Shown: positions 17,629-25,490 of the stretch, piece by piece | Position numbering within the stretch: position 1 is the stretch's first letter | Layout of the letters: every line of letters begins with the position of its first letter | Source: Pseudomonas sp. 7P_10.2_Bac1 | Lineage (GTDB): Bacteria > Pseudomonadota > Gammaproteobacteria > Pseudomonadales > Pseudomonadaceae | Assembly (NCBI RefSeq): GCF_025465935.1 | Contig: NZ_JANLNV010000026.1 | Span: 1 to 64,000, forward strand | Length of the DNA: 64,000 nucleotides | Direction of reading: 5' to 3' | Translations under genes and position numbers: made by a program | The notes under the pieces: generated by a model | What the model was told of the DNA's origin: nothing | Databases searched by the model: none | Seen by the model: only the letters and a program-made list of their open reading frames with translations

Positions 17629-18486
17629 ATGAGCCGCGCCCCTGACACCTGGATCCTCACGGCCGATTGCCCCAGCCTGCTGGGCACAGTCGACGCCGTG
17701 ACCCGTTATCTGTTTGAACACCGTTGCTACGTCACCGAACACCATTCCTTCGACGATCAACGCTCGGGGCGTTTCTTTATTCGCGTTGAATTCCGTCAGC
17801 CTGATGACTTCGACGAGCACACCTTTCGCGCCGGGCTGGCTGATCGCGGCAAAGCCTTCGGCATGACCTTTGAACTGACGCCACCACACTACCGGCCCAA
17901 AGTGCTGATCATGGTGTCCAAGGCCGACCATTGCCTGAATGACTTGCTGTATCGCCAACGCATCGGCCAACTGTCGATGGACGTGGTGGCGGTAGTGTCC
18001 AACCACCCTGATCTTGAACCGCTGGCGCAATGGCATGGCATCCCGTATCACCACTTCGCCCTCGACCCTGCCAACAAGCCCGCGCAAGAGGCTCGCGTGT
18101 GGCAAGTGATCGAAGACACCGGTGCCGAACTGGTGATTCTTGCCCGCTACATGCAAGTGCTGTCCCCCGAGCTGTGCCGCAAACTCGACGGCAAGGCCAT
18201 CAACATTCACCACTCGTTGCTCCCCGGTTTCAAAGGCGCCAAGCCGTATCACCAGGCCTACGAGAAAGGCGTGAAACTGGTGGGCGCCACCGCGCACTAC
18301 ATCAATAACGACCTGGACGAAGGCCCGATCATCGCCCAGGGCGTGGAGGTGGTTGATCACAGCCACTATCCCGAAGACTTGATTGCCAAGGGCCGCGACA
18401 TCGAAGCCCAGACCCTGGCGCGGGGCGTGGGCTATCACATTGAACGGCGGGTATTTTTGAATGGTGGGCGCACGGTGGTGTTGTAA
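17629..18486 (+). CDS. purU: Formyltetrahydrofolate deformylase
   Basis: It hydrolyses 10-formyl-THF to formate and THF, regenerating folate for SoxBDAG. The 285-aa protein has an N-terminal ACT regulatory domain (residues ~5-85) and a formyltransferase-fold catalytic domain with NIHHSLLPGFKGAKPYHQA and the TAHYINNDLDEGPII segment holding the catalytic Asn/His/Asp set. An AAGGAG ribosome site precedes ATG 17629. Its last codons (HIERRVFLNGGRTVVL) have a diverged copy at 19629-19682 beyond the inserted RHS gene. Confidence 0.95.
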   Translation: MSRAPDTWILTADCPSLLGTVDAVTRYLFEHRCYVTEHHSFDDQRSGRFFIRVEFRQPDDFDEHTFRAGLADRGKAFGMTFELTPPHYRPKVLIMVSKADHCLNDLLYRQRIGQLSMDVVAVVSNHPDLEPLAQWHGIPYHHFALDPANKPAQEARVWQVIEDTGAELVILARYMQVLSPELCRKLDGKAINIHHSLLPGFKGAKPYHQAYEKGVKLVGATAHYINNDLDEGPIIAQGVEVVDHSHYPEDLIAKGRDIEAQTLARGVGYHIERRVFLNGGRTVVL

Positions 18487-18514
18487 TCGCCTGATCGCGC
18501 CCCTGATCAAGCCC

Positions 18515-19513
18515 TTACCACAGGTCGGCATCACCTCGTATCCAGCGTGCAGCCTCTTGGGTATCTGCTTCAGGTGATGGCTGGGGCGCGGGCGCTGGGG
18601 CGGACCGTGCTGCGGCCGCTTGCCGGGTTCGGCTGGCTTGGCGAGCATGGAAAAAGTCTGCGGCTGAGCTGGTGTTTTGAGCGGCCACCGCTGAAGCGGC
18701 CCTGGAGGTTGATGCTATGGGGGCTGGCGCTGCGGCGGCACCCTGGGCTGATCTTGAGGTGGATGCCCTGGCTATGGCGATTGGGGCTTCAATTGCAGCG
18801 GCTGCTCTGGAGGTTGGTACAGTCACGACTGACGCTCTGTCAGCTGGGACTAAGGCCATAGAATTATTCCCCCGCAGAGCAAATCGAACTCTCCCTAAGG
18901 GTTCTAAAACGGGCGCAGCATTGGCTGCAGCGTGGTGCACAATATTTAGCCTGGGGACCTGATCGAAAGCTGGAATGTTTCTAAAAATAGTTGCTATCAG
19001 ACTTGCTGCACTATGCCCGTCTGTGTCGATGAGATTAACCGGATCTCCCAGGCAGTAGGCATAACTGTTTATGCCGCCCTTGTTAAACGGGCTCAACGTG
19101 TCTGGGCTGTTGAAACGCATCAGCACGGGGTTATACGCCCGATAGCCCTGACCCAACAGGTAGTGGCCGGTAACAGGGGCGCGTCTTTCACCGTTGAATC
19201 CCAACTCATCGCCCTGTTCACGGGAAGCGGGTTGAAACCCGTAGGGCGAGTACTCCCGTGAATAACCTTCAGTGGCAGTGAACGTATGGACTACCGAGTA
19301 TTGCCTGTCGGTGGCCAGTAATCGTGTTTCGGTTACGCCCGCTTGCTGTTGCAACTGGGCCAGCGGTTGCGTCTCGTGTGTACAAAAACACCGTGTGACG
19401 TCACCTTCTACCTCAGTCGCTATGTATTTGGCATTGTAGAACCGAAGCACATCGCGGGTACCTACGAGGCGATCCAGCGGATCGTAGCGATAGTCATCAA
19501 GTTTCGTCGGCAT
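18515..19513 (-). CDS. Short RHS-core protein 1 (Ala/Ser-rich C-terminus)
   Basis: The 332-aa product has a single YD-like start (YRYDPLDRL) and an RHS-associated core (GFNGERRAPVTGHYLLGQGY, then NPVLMRFNSPD, GGINSYAYCLGDPVN and a terminal DTDGH). It lacks the thousand-residue repeat barrel of full RHS proteins. The last ~160 residues are unrelated to the other two copies and form an Ala/Ser/Pro-rich low-complexity tail. There is no signal peptide. It lies antisense between purU and fdhA, with a purU 3' fragment on its far side. The function is unknown; it belongs with the genes at 21022 and 26006. ATG 19513 has a related promoter element about 57 bases upstream. Confidence 0.7.
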   Translation of the reverse strand: MPTKLDDYRYDPLDRLVGTRDVLRFYNAKYIATEVEGDVTRCFCTHETQPLAQLQQQAGVTETRLLATDRQYSVVHTFTATEGYSREYSPYGFQPASREQGDELGFNGERRAPVTGHYLLGQGYRAYNPVLMRFNSPDTLSPFNKGGINSYAYCLGDPVNLIDTDGHSAASLIATIFRNIPAFDQVPRLNIVHHAAANAAPVLEPLGRVRFALRGNNSMALVPADRASVVTVPTSRAAAAIEAPIAIARASTSRSAQGAAAAPAPIASTSRAASAVAAQNTSSAADFFHARQASRTRQAAAARSAPAPAPQPSPEADTQEAARWIRGDADLW

Positions 19514-19569
19514 CTACCTGTCCTCAAAAGCAGCGTTAGACGTTGAGTGTCAACGTGCGCGGGTTGTCC

Positions 19570-19591
19570 GTATAGCTAGCAGATCTGACAG
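19570..19591 (-). promoter_or_regulatory. Shared RHS promoter/operator element, copy 1
   Basis: Read on the minus strand it holds TCTGCTAGCTATAC, identical over 14 bases to the element upstream of the second RHS gene. It is followed 57 bases later by the ATG. The half-sites CTGTCAG and CTGCTAG form an imperfect inverted repeat around AT. TAGCTATAC could serve as a -10 region. Confidence 0.5.
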
Positions 19592-19628
19592 TATTTTTTG
19601 TGTACACCCAGACCCTGATGCGTTGTGG

Positions 19629-19682
19629 AATCACCTTGAACGGCGCGTTTTCCTAAATGGAGGTCGTACGGCGGTGTTATGA
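19629..19682 (+). pseudogene. 3' fragment of a second purU
   Basis: The frame reads NHLERRVFLNGGRTAVL followed by TGA. It matches the last 16 residues of the intact PurU at 14 positions, but most of the shared codons differ silently and the stop differs (TGA against TAA). Upstream of this stretch the match ends abruptly. It is a remnant of a different purU allele, left on the far side of the inserted RHS gene. Confidence 0.8.
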
Positions 19683-19757
19683 CGGCGCAGGCAAGCTCTA
19701 AGCTGCAAGCGACACGTTAAAACTGCTTCACCTCCAACAACAACAAGGGTGAATACG

Positions 19758-20957
19758 ATGGCTGACAATCGCGGTGTGGTGTACCTGGGCAATGGCCAGG
19801 TTGAAGTGCAGAACATTCCTTTTCCCAAGATGCAAAACCCACAAGGCAAGCCGATCCATCACGGGGTGATCCTGCGGGTGGTGTCGACCAATATTTGTGG
19901 GTCTGACCAGCATATGGTCCGTGGTCGCACTACAGCGCAAGTGGGGCTGGTGCTGGGCCACGAGATCACCGGCGAGGTGATTGAAGCCGGGCGTGACGTT
20001 GAACATTTGAAAGTTGGCGACCTGGTGTCGGTGCCATTCAACGTGGCGTGCGGGCGTTGCCGCAGTTGCAAAGAGCAAAACACCGGCGTGTGTCTGACCG
20101 TCAACCCGGCCCGTCCCGGCGGTGCATATGGCTATGTGGACATGGGTGATTGGGTGGGCGGCCAGGCGGAATATGTGCTGGTGCCGTATGCCGATTTCAA
20201 CCTGCTCAAACTGCCGAACCGCGACGCCGCCATGGAGAAAATCCGCGACCTGACCTGCCTTTCCGACATCCTGCCCACCGGCTACCACGGCGCGGTCACG
20301 GCGGGCGTTGGGCCGGGCAGCACGGTGTACATCGCCGGTGCTGGCCCGGTGGGTCTGGCCGCTGCAGCGTCGGCGCGCTTGCTGGGCGCGGCGGTGGTGA
20401 TTGTCGGTGACGTCAACCCGATCCGTCTGGCGCACGCCAAGGCGCAGGGCTTTGAAATTGCCGACCTGTCCAAGGACACCCCGCTGCATGAACAAATCGC
20501 CGAGTTGCTGGGCGAGCCGGAAGTCGACTGCGCGGTCGATGCGGTGGGCTTCGAAGCCCGTGGCCACGGCCATGACGGCGTCAAGCACGAAGCCCCGGCC
20601 ACGGTGCTCAACTCACTGATGGGCGTGGTGCGGGTGGCGGGCAAAATCGGTATTCCGGGCCTGTACGTCACCGAAGACCCGGGCGCTGTCGATGCAGCCG
20701 CCAAAATGGGCAGCCTGAGCATCCGCTTTGGTCTGGGCTGGGCCAAATCCCACACCTTCCACACCGGGCAAACCCCGGTCATGAAATACAACCGCCAACT
20801 GATGCAGGCGATCATGTGGGATCGCATCAAAATTGCCGACATTGTGGGCGTAGAGGTGATCAGTTTGAATGACGCCCCGCGCGGGTATGGCGAGTTTGAT
20901 GCGGGTGTACCGAAGAAGTTTGTGATTGATCCGCATCGGTTGTTTAGTACAATCTGA
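19758..20957 (+). CDS. fdhA: Glutathione-independent formaldehyde dehydrogenase
   Basis: This zinc-dependent, NAD-linked medium-chain dehydrogenase oxidises the formaldehyde released by betaine and sarcosine demethylation to formate. The 399-aa protein has the catalytic-zinc Cys segment (STNICGSDQHMVRGR), a structural-zinc cluster (CGRCRSCKEQNTGVC) and the nucleotide site GAGPVG near residue 200. ATG 19758 (MADNRGVVYLGNG) is chosen over GTG 19749. It would normally follow purU directly; here an RHS insertion separates them. A strong hairpin ends the transcript. Confidence 0.95.
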   Translation: MADNRGVVYLGNGQVEVQNIPFPKMQNPQGKPIHHGVILRVVSTNICGSDQHMVRGRTTAQVGLVLGHEITGEVIEAGRDVEHLKVGDLVSVPFNVACGRCRSCKEQNTGVCLTVNPARPGGAYGYVDMGDWVGGQAEYVLVPYADFNLLKLPNRDAAMEKIRDLTCLSDILPTGYHGAVTAGVGPGSTVYIAGAGPVGLAAAASARLLGAAVVIVGDVNPIRLAHAKAQGFEIADLSKDTPLHEQIAELLGEPEVDCAVDAVGFEARGHGHDGVKHEAPATVLNSLMGVVRVAGKIGIPGLYVTEDPGAVDAAAKMGSLSIRFGLGWAKSHTFHTGQTPVMKYNRQLMQAIMWDRIKIADIVGVEVISLNDAPRGYGEFDAGVPKKFVIDPHRLFSTI

Positions 20958-20963
20958 ACAATA

Positions 20964-20996
20964 AACAAACACTCTGTTAATTACAGAGTGTTTGTT
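20964..20996. terminator. Perfect 14-bp hairpin after fdhA
   Basis: AACAAACACTCTGT and its exact complement flank a 5-base loop (TAATT), seven bases after the fdhA stop. The A-rich and T-rich ends make it able to act in both directions, serving fdhA and the convergent RHS gene 2. Confidence 0.85.
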
Positions 20997-21021
20997 AGAT
21001 ATCAATCACAGGCAAGGATTT

Positions 21022-22080
21022 TTATTTTGCTTTTCGAATGCGCTTTGTATAAGCCGAAAATTGTTTAGGGTCAGTTGCTAGAGTGACCGTATTGTAATAG
21101 CTAGGTGGAGCTGTCGCTTCAGCATAGCTGGGTAATGTGTCAATGTTATTTATTGCGGCAGCTTCTGCTCTTGCATAAGCAGTTGATGTGGAAGGAGGAG
21201 GGGGGGTGTAAGTACTCTGGCGTGGTGGAGTTATAGTGCCGCTCGGAGACCGTGAGGGCCTATTACTCCGAAAGAAAGCACTTATTGCCTCAAGCATTTC
21301 GTCTCCGGGTTGATATATTACACCGCGGCGCCTTGGCATAATATTGGGGTTCGGTCTAGGTATATCCTCCACTGAGCCGAGCGACGTTATAGAGTTTTGC
21401 CGCGACACCGTTGTAGATAAATCCCCTATTTCTTCAGAGATTGATGAGCGTAATGATCTTAATGATGGAGTTCGTGAAAGGGCACTTGTATTGGGGATAG
21501 TGTTCACGATATTGCGTGTTGTCCACGCCGGTGTTTTAAGAGCAATAATTAATTTACTTAAAAAGGGTATGTGGCCTGTAGGGTCAACTTTGTTCGCCGG
21601 GTCATTATCACCATACGCATACGCGTTAATCCCCCCGTCCCCAAACGGGCTCCAACTGTCCGGGCTGTTAAAACGCATCAATACCGGATTAAACGCCCGA
21701 TACCCCTGACCCAATAAATAATGGCCTGTCAGCGGTTCTGGTCGTTCGCCGTTAAACCCTGCCCCATTGAGTGAGGTGCCAATGGGGTGATGACCAAAGG
21801 GCGAGTAAGCCTGCGCGTGCAGGGCACCCTCCGGGCTAACGCCATTGAGCACAGAGCTTTGCTGATCGGTCGCCAATAAGGTGGTGCCGGGCAGGCTGCC
21901 ATGCTGCTGCAACGCGAGGGGTTGGGAGTCGGTCTCAAAAAAACGGCTTTTGCGTTCGCCCTCAACCTCAGTGGCGATGCGGGTGTCGTTGTAAAAACGT
22001 TGAATGCTGTTGCTGGCTGCCAGCCGGTCCAATGGATCGTACAGGTAGGTGCTGGCGACGGTTTTGCGCTGTTTGCTCAT
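21022..22080 (-). CDS. Short RHS-core protein 2 (PPSY-containing C-terminus)
   Basis: The 352-aa product starts with YLYDPLDRL and has the same core as RHS protein 1 (GFNGERPEPLTGHYLLGQGY, NPVLMRFNSPDSWSPFGDGG, terminal DPTGH). Its C-terminal ~185 residues are different: AT-rich DNA encoding a Ser/Pro/Thr-rich tail with PPPPS, LPSYAEATAPPSY and a basic end. ATG 22080 follows GGGAG; the 44-codon upstream extension is non-coding leader. It is convergent with fdhA. It is probably a polymorphic secreted or effector-like protein, but no toxin fold or immunity gene is recognisable. Confidence 0.7.
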   Translation of the reverse strand: MSKQRKTVASTYLYDPLDRLAASNSIQRFYNDTRIATEVEGERKSRFFETDSQPLALQQHGSLPGTTLLATDQQSSVLNGVSPEGALHAQAYSPFGHHPIGTSLNGAGFNGERPEPLTGHYLLGQGYRAFNPVLMRFNSPDSWSPFGDGGINAYAYGDNDPANKVDPTGHIPFLSKLIIALKTPAWTTRNIVNTIPNTSALSRTPSLRSLRSSISEEIGDLSTTVSRQNSITSLGSVEDIPRPNPNIMPRRRGVIYQPGDEMLEAISAFFRSNRPSRSPSGTITPPRQSTYTPPPPSTSTAYARAEAAAINNIDTLPSYAEATAPPSYYNTVTLATDPKQFSAYTKRIRKAK

Positions 22081-22138
22081 GTTGAACTCCCGGGAAAAGC
22101 GCGGACGAAGGTTTAGCCTCTCCCTGGAGTTGCACGCT

Positions 22139-22160
22139 GTATAGCTAGCAGAACTGCTAG
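22139..22160 (-). promoter_or_regulatory. Shared RHS promoter/operator element, copy 2
   Basis: CTAGCAG-TT-CTGCTAG is a perfect 7-bp inverted repeat on the minus strand, followed by CTATAC. It ends 59 bases upstream of the start of RHS gene 2. It shares 14 identical bases with copy 1. The layout suggests a dimeric regulator binding at or just upstream of the -10 region. Confidence 0.55.
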
Positions 22161-22171
22161 GTAGCGAGGGT

Positions 22172-22432
22172 TTAGACCTGCAAGCGCTGGCCCAGTACGT
22201 CGAGCAGGTCACAGCCGTCGCGCAGCAAAATGGCGCAAGGCTGGGTGATGTGTTTGAGATCTACGCCGTCGGCGGCGCTCAGGTCTAAACGGTTGAGGCT
22301 TTCGAACAGTTGGGTCACGGCCAGAATGCGCGCCGCCGCATTGGCATGCAGCACGTCAGGCGGGCTTTGGCGGTCAATCAGCAAGCTGGGGATCAGGCAG
22401 TCTATTGCGGTTAGCGGGATGTATTGGTTCAT
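22172..22432 (-). CDS. Small hypothetical protein with structured leader
   Basis: This 86-aa protein has no signal peptide or membrane segment and appears mainly helical (LHANAAARILAVTQLFESL, then CAILLRDGCDLLDVLGQRL). I do not recognise a function; it recalls small Pseudomonas-only families such as the DUF3077/DUF6124 group, but I cannot confirm membership. I chose ATG 22432 (MNQYIPLTAIDC) because the upstream 69-codon extension lies in a repeat-like hairpin region. Codon use fits the chromosome. Confidence 0.55.
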   Translation of the reverse strand: MNQYIPLTAIDCLIPSLLIDRQSPPDVLHANAAARILAVTQLFESLNRLDLSAADGVDLKHITQPCAILLRDGCDLLDVLGQRLQV

Positions 22433-22670
22433 AAAGTGCGCTCTGGTGTGTTGGATAAAGCTGCCACCTATTCGTCGCCAAACAAATAGGTGGCAGCTGC
22501 ACGCAGGTTGGCGAACCGGAAACACACCACCCGGCAGACCCGGAGGTCTCCCGCGCACAGCTGCCATAACACAGCCTTGCGGGTACGAAAAAGCCTGCAA
22601 GAAACAGGAGTTTTCGCATGGTGGTTTACAGGTCGCCAAACCCGGTCGTCATTGGGACGACCGGCGGACT
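22433..22670 (-). ncRNA. Hairpin-rich leader or structured RNA
   Basis: The ~240 bases upstream of the 86-aa gene contain several strong stems: CCGGTCGTC with its complement (22660-22682 region), AGACC-CGGA-GGTCT, CTTGCGGG with CCTGCAAG, and a 13-bp perfect stem GCTGCCACCTATT/AATAGGTGGCAGC at about 22460-22497. A TTATAGT that could be a -10 lies at about 22672. The density of paired elements suggests a structured 5' leader or a separate RNA. The motif TCGCCAAAC or its near-complement recurs three times. I could not match it to a named RNA family. Confidence 0.45.
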
Positions 22671-22708
22671 ATAAGCCCCTGACTCCACCCCGTGCAAACC
22701 CAAAACCC

Positions 22709-22750
22709 TGTAGGAGCGAGCTTGCCTCGCGATCTTTTGATCGTTAAAAG
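22709..22750. repeat. Half REPIN abutting the anti-sigma gene
   Basis: One GTAGGAGC arm with the central TTTTGATCGTTAAAAGA is present and the second arm is missing. The element supplies the stop codon of the minus-strand anti-sigma gene at 22744-22746. Confidence 0.8.
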
Positions 22751-23067
22751 ACCGCCAGCACCACCACCGCGACCACGACTACGCAGGCGATAGCGACAAG
22801 ATTCAGCCCACTCAGGAACGGTCGTTTGGGCGCCACTTGAGGTTCAATGCGCGCCACAATCCCTTGCCACACCCGGTCTGGCACCGGGTCCTGGCTCAGT
22901 GAGTCGGTCAGCCGGGCGAGGCTGGTTTGCCAGGCGGCGAGTTCTTCGCGCAGCCCGGCGTCATTGACCAGCAGCTGTTCAAAACGTTTGCAGGCGGCAG
23001 GCGGCATCAGGCCGATAGCGTAATCGCCTGCCAGCGCACGGCGCAGGGTGGGAGTTTGATAATTCAT
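22744..23067 (-). CDS. Anti-sigma factor, short form
   Basis: This 107-aa protein overlaps the ECF sigma gene by four bases and is its likely anti-sigma partner. The N-terminal ~80 residues match the cytoplasmic zinc-less anti-sigma domain of RskA-type proteins (LRRALAGDYAIGLMP, then AWQTSLARLTDSL). One membrane segment follows (about residues 86-106, VAIACVVVVAVVVLAV), and the protein stops immediately after it. RskA-type proteins usually have a further extracytoplasmic domain of about 100 residues. The stop codon here lies within a REP arm, so the gene appears truncated by the repeat. Confidence 0.72.
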   Translation of the reverse strand: MNYQTPTLRRALAGDYAIGLMPPAACKRFEQLLVNDAGLREELAAWQTSLARLTDSLSQDPVPDRVWQGIVARIEPQVAPKRPFLSGLNLVAIACVVVVAVVVLAVF

Positions 23068-23576
23068 GCTTCAAGCCCTCCGCGCAGACGTTCCATGCCC
23101 CGGCGCAGCCAGGTTTTGACCGAACCCAGCGGTGCCGCCAGCTGCACGGCCAGTTCACTGGCGCTGCGACCGTAGAAATAAGCCGTGGTGATGGTTTGAC
23201 GTTGCATGCTATCCAGTTGCTCAAGGCAAGGAGGCTGTTGCAGGTCAGCCTCTGGGAGCTCACGGTAGATACGCAATTGCTCTATGGCCTGATCGCGGGT
23301 GATGGCGATCATCCAGGTCAAGGGGGTTGATAAATGGGGATCGTACCGTGAGGCGTCACGCCAGATGCGCACGAAGCTTTCTTGAACGACTTGTTCAGCC
23401 AGATCACGGCGGCTCATGCACTGTAAGGCCACGTTTTGCAAACGTGGGGCGACGCTACGATACAGCGTTTCAAAGGCTCTGCAGTTTCCCAAAGCACATT
23501 GGGCCAACAGCTTTTTGAGGTACTCGGCGTCGGAGATTAAGATGATCGTTCTCCCATTTATCAAAACGGATGGCAA
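23064..23576 (-). CDS. ECF-family RNA polymerase sigma factor
   Basis: The 170-aa product has sigma region 2 (AFETLYRSVAPRLQNVALQ, then DLAEQVVQESFVRIW) and region 4 (TITTAYFYGRSASELAVQL, then GSVKTWLRRGMERLRG). It should direct polymerase to promoters released by the adjacent anti-sigma factor. The start is uncertain: the ATG at 23576 gives eighteen residues before the usual family start. The target regulon is not evident; no oxidative or cell-envelope partner lies next to it. Confidence 0.88.
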   Translation of the reverse strand: MPSVLINGRTIILISDAEYLKKLLAQCALGNCRAFETLYRSVAPRLQNVALQCMSRRDLAEQVVQESFVRIWRDASRYDPHLSTPLTWMIAITRDQAIEQLRIYRELPEADLQQPPCLEQLDSMQRQTITTAYFYGRSASELAVQLAAPLGSVKTWLRRGMERLRGGLEA

Positions 23577-23615
23577 AGTGCCATTCTCTTGGAAAGATTA
23601 GTTCAAAAATCTCGG

Positions 23616-23783
23616 CTATTCCATGCAGGGGTCAGTATTTTTTCCTGACTCGCCGGTTAGATTTTTGGCGGTTTCATCATCCGAATTTGATAAGCGCTGG
23701 CCGTCCTGAAGCCATACAACGCGCAGTTCCTGTTTTGAATTAAGATTGCGCCCTGTTTGCTGAATGCTAGCTGTAGGGAACAT
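23616..23783 (-). CDS. Possible small protein upstream of the sigma factor
   Basis: A 55-codon frame (MFPTASIQQTGRNLNSKQEL and on) lies 39 bases upstream of the sigma gene on the same strand. Its charged, evenly composed sequence (ELRVVWLQDGQRLSNSDDET) reads like a real small protein, but codon use is neutral and no clear ribosome site precedes it. I do not recognise it. It could also be chance sequence in the divergent promoter region. Confidence 0.3.
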   Translation of the reverse strand: MFPTASIQQTGRNLNSKQELRVVWLQDGQRLSNSDDETAKNLTGESGKNTDPCME

Positions 23784-23860
23784 CTGTTGTAGCGTTTGGT
23801 CTGATTGATAGTTTGGCTGTTCCTGTGCGGGGCGGCTTTTTGGTTCTAGAGGTTGATGTG

Positions 23861-24436
23861 ATGAAAAAGTTGAGCGCAGTAGCACTGGCAACATTGATGA
23901 GCGTAGCGGTAACCCCTGTGTTTGCAGCAGGGTTTGACCTGGGCGCGGCGACCCAGCTGTTGGGCCAGGTACAGGGCACTAACGGCGCAAGCTCTGACAA
24001 AACTACGCAGGCCTTGCAGTTGCTGACCAAAGCCCAGCAACTGGGCGTCAAGCCTGAACAAGCCGCTGGCGGTGTGGGCGCGATGTTGAGCTTGGCGAAA
24101 AACCAGCTGACTGCTAATGACTATGCTGATCTGTCCAAGCAAGTGCCGGGCATCAGCAAGGTGACAGGCGCCGGTGCCCTGACTCAATTGAGCCAATTCA
24201 GCGCCAAGAACCCGCAACTGCAGGCCCTTGTCGGCCAGATCAGCCCGGTGAGCAATGATGCCAAGGTGGCGGTGAGCAACGTGACCAACAAATCGCAACT
24301 GGACAGCGCTTTTGAAGCGCTGGGCATGAAGAGCAGCATGGTCCAGGAGTTCGCCCCGGTGATCACTCAGTACTTGGGCCAACAGGGTGTTGCAAGCCCG
24401 CTGTTGACCACGCTGGGTACGCTTTGGGGTAAATAA
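23861..24436 (+). CDS. Exported DUF2780-type protein
   Basis: This 191-aa protein has a clear signal peptide (MKKLSAVALATLMSVAVTPV, cleaved after AFA-like VFAA). The mature part is rich in Gln, Leu, Ala and Ser, with repeated helical segments (LGAATQLLGQVQG, ALQLLTKAQQLGV) and LGTLWGK at the end. This matches the DUF2780 proteins common in Pseudomonas, whose role is unknown. ATG 23861 is chosen for the signal peptide and the GAGGTTGATGTG upstream. Confidence 0.8.
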   Translation: MKKLSAVALATLMSVAVTPVFAAGFDLGAATQLLGQVQGTNGASSDKTTQALQLLTKAQQLGVKPEQAAGGVGAMLSLAKNQLTANDYADLSKQVPGISKVTGAGALTQLSQFSAKNPQLQALVGQISPVSNDAKVAVSNVTNKSQLDSAFEALGMKSSMVQEFAPVITQYLGQQGVASPLLTTLGTLWGK

Positions 24437-24438
24437 GG

Positions 24439-25326
24439 TCAACCGCGCTCAGCACGCAATGTGCTGATGCGTTGATCTTTTTTGATCCAGAGCTGGTTGA
24501 CCCAGCTCTGGATCTGCTCGCGAAACACGGGGTCGTTCTCGTAGTCGCCCTGGCACAGGGCCGGGTCCAGTTCGCGGGTCTGGATATCGACAATGACCTT
24601 GGGCACTTGCCCGCTGATCAACGCCCAAAAGCCTGGAATTTTTGCTTGTGGATACACCACGGTGACGTCGAGTACGGCGTCCAGCTGTGGGCCCATGGCG
24701 GCCAGTACAAACGCCACGCCGCCCGCCTTGGGTTTGAGCAGGTAGGTATAGGGCGATTGTTGTTGTGCGCGTTTGGCCGGGGTAAAGCGGGTGCCTTCCA
24801 GGTAATTGACGACGGTGACCGGCTGGCGCTTGAACAGCTCGCAGGCGGCCTGGGTGATTTTGAGGTCCTGGCCCTTGAGTTCCGGGTGCTTGGCCAAAAA
24901 GGCCTTGGAATAGCGCTTCATGAACGGATAGTCGAGTGCCCACCAGGCCAGGCCCAGAAACGGCACCCAGATCAGTTCTTTTTTCAGGAAGAACTTGAAG
25001 AACGGCGTGCGGCGGTTAAGGCCTTGCATCAAGGCCGGGATATCGACCCACGACTGGTGGTTGCTGATCACCAGGTACGAGGTGCTGCGGCTGAGGTTAT
25101 CGGCGCCGCGAATGTCCCAGCGGGTGGGCAGGCACAAGGCGAAAATGCGCTTGTCGATCTCGGACCAGGTTTCGGCGATCCACATCACGGCCCACGAGTT
25201 GTAATCGCGCAGTCGACCCGGCGAAATCAGCTTGAGCAGCGCGAACAGCATGAGCGGGCCGAACAGAATGAGGGTGTTGCACAGCAACAGCAGTGTGACC
25301 AAACAGCCGGTGAGCAGGCGGCGCAT
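24439..25326 (-). CDS. Membrane-bound 1-acyl-glycerol-phosphate acyltransferase-like protein
   Basis: This 295-aa PlsC-family protein has an N-terminal membrane segment (about residues 5-33, LLTGCLVTLLLLCNTLILFG). It has the acceptor motif NHQSWVD (His-X4-Asp) at about 95 and the EGTR motif at about 178. It should transfer fatty acyl groups to a lysophospholipid or similar acceptor at the inner membrane. It resembles the YihG subgroup found in enterobacteria and pseudomonads. ATG 25326 (MRRLLTGCL) is chosen over a 28-codon extension. It is convergent with the DUF2780 gene, with only two bases between them. Confidence 0.85.
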   Translation of the reverse strand: MRRLLTGCLVTLLLLCNTLILFGPLMLFALLKLISPGRLRDYNSWAVMWIAETWSEIDKRIFALCLPTRWDIRGADNLSRSTSYLVISNHQSWVDIPALMQGLNRRTPFFKFFLKKELIWVPFLGLAWWALDYPFMKRYSKAFLAKHPELKGQDLKITQAACELFKRQPVTVVNYLEGTRFTPAKRAQQQSPYTYLLKPKAGGVAFVLAAMGPQLDAVLDVTVVYPQAKIPGFWALISGQVPKVIVDIQTRELDPALCQGDYENDPVFREQIQSWVNQLWIKKDQRISTLRAERG

Positions 25327-25490
25327 AAGTAACTCTTGAACATTTAAGGACCCGCCATGATAAGCAGCGTGTTGCAGAACGCCAAATCGGAGTGCTAACA
25401 AATGTTTCACTACTTAAGGGCTATTGTCCTCTGTGGGAACCAACGACAACCTTAGGGTCTAACCCGCATCCCTATAAGGAAATGACCGCC

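Noticed and set aside
18717..18962. Plus-strand Ala-rich frame within RHS gene 1
   Set aside because: It is the complement of the Ala/Ser-rich repeat-like tail of RHS gene 1; low complexity makes both strands open.
22374..22619. Short frame within the hairpin region (MRKLLFLAGFF start) as a leader peptide gene
   Set aside because: The start looks signal-like, but the frame runs through stem sequences and overlaps the 86-aa gene in another phase. I treat the region as structured RNA or a repeat instead.
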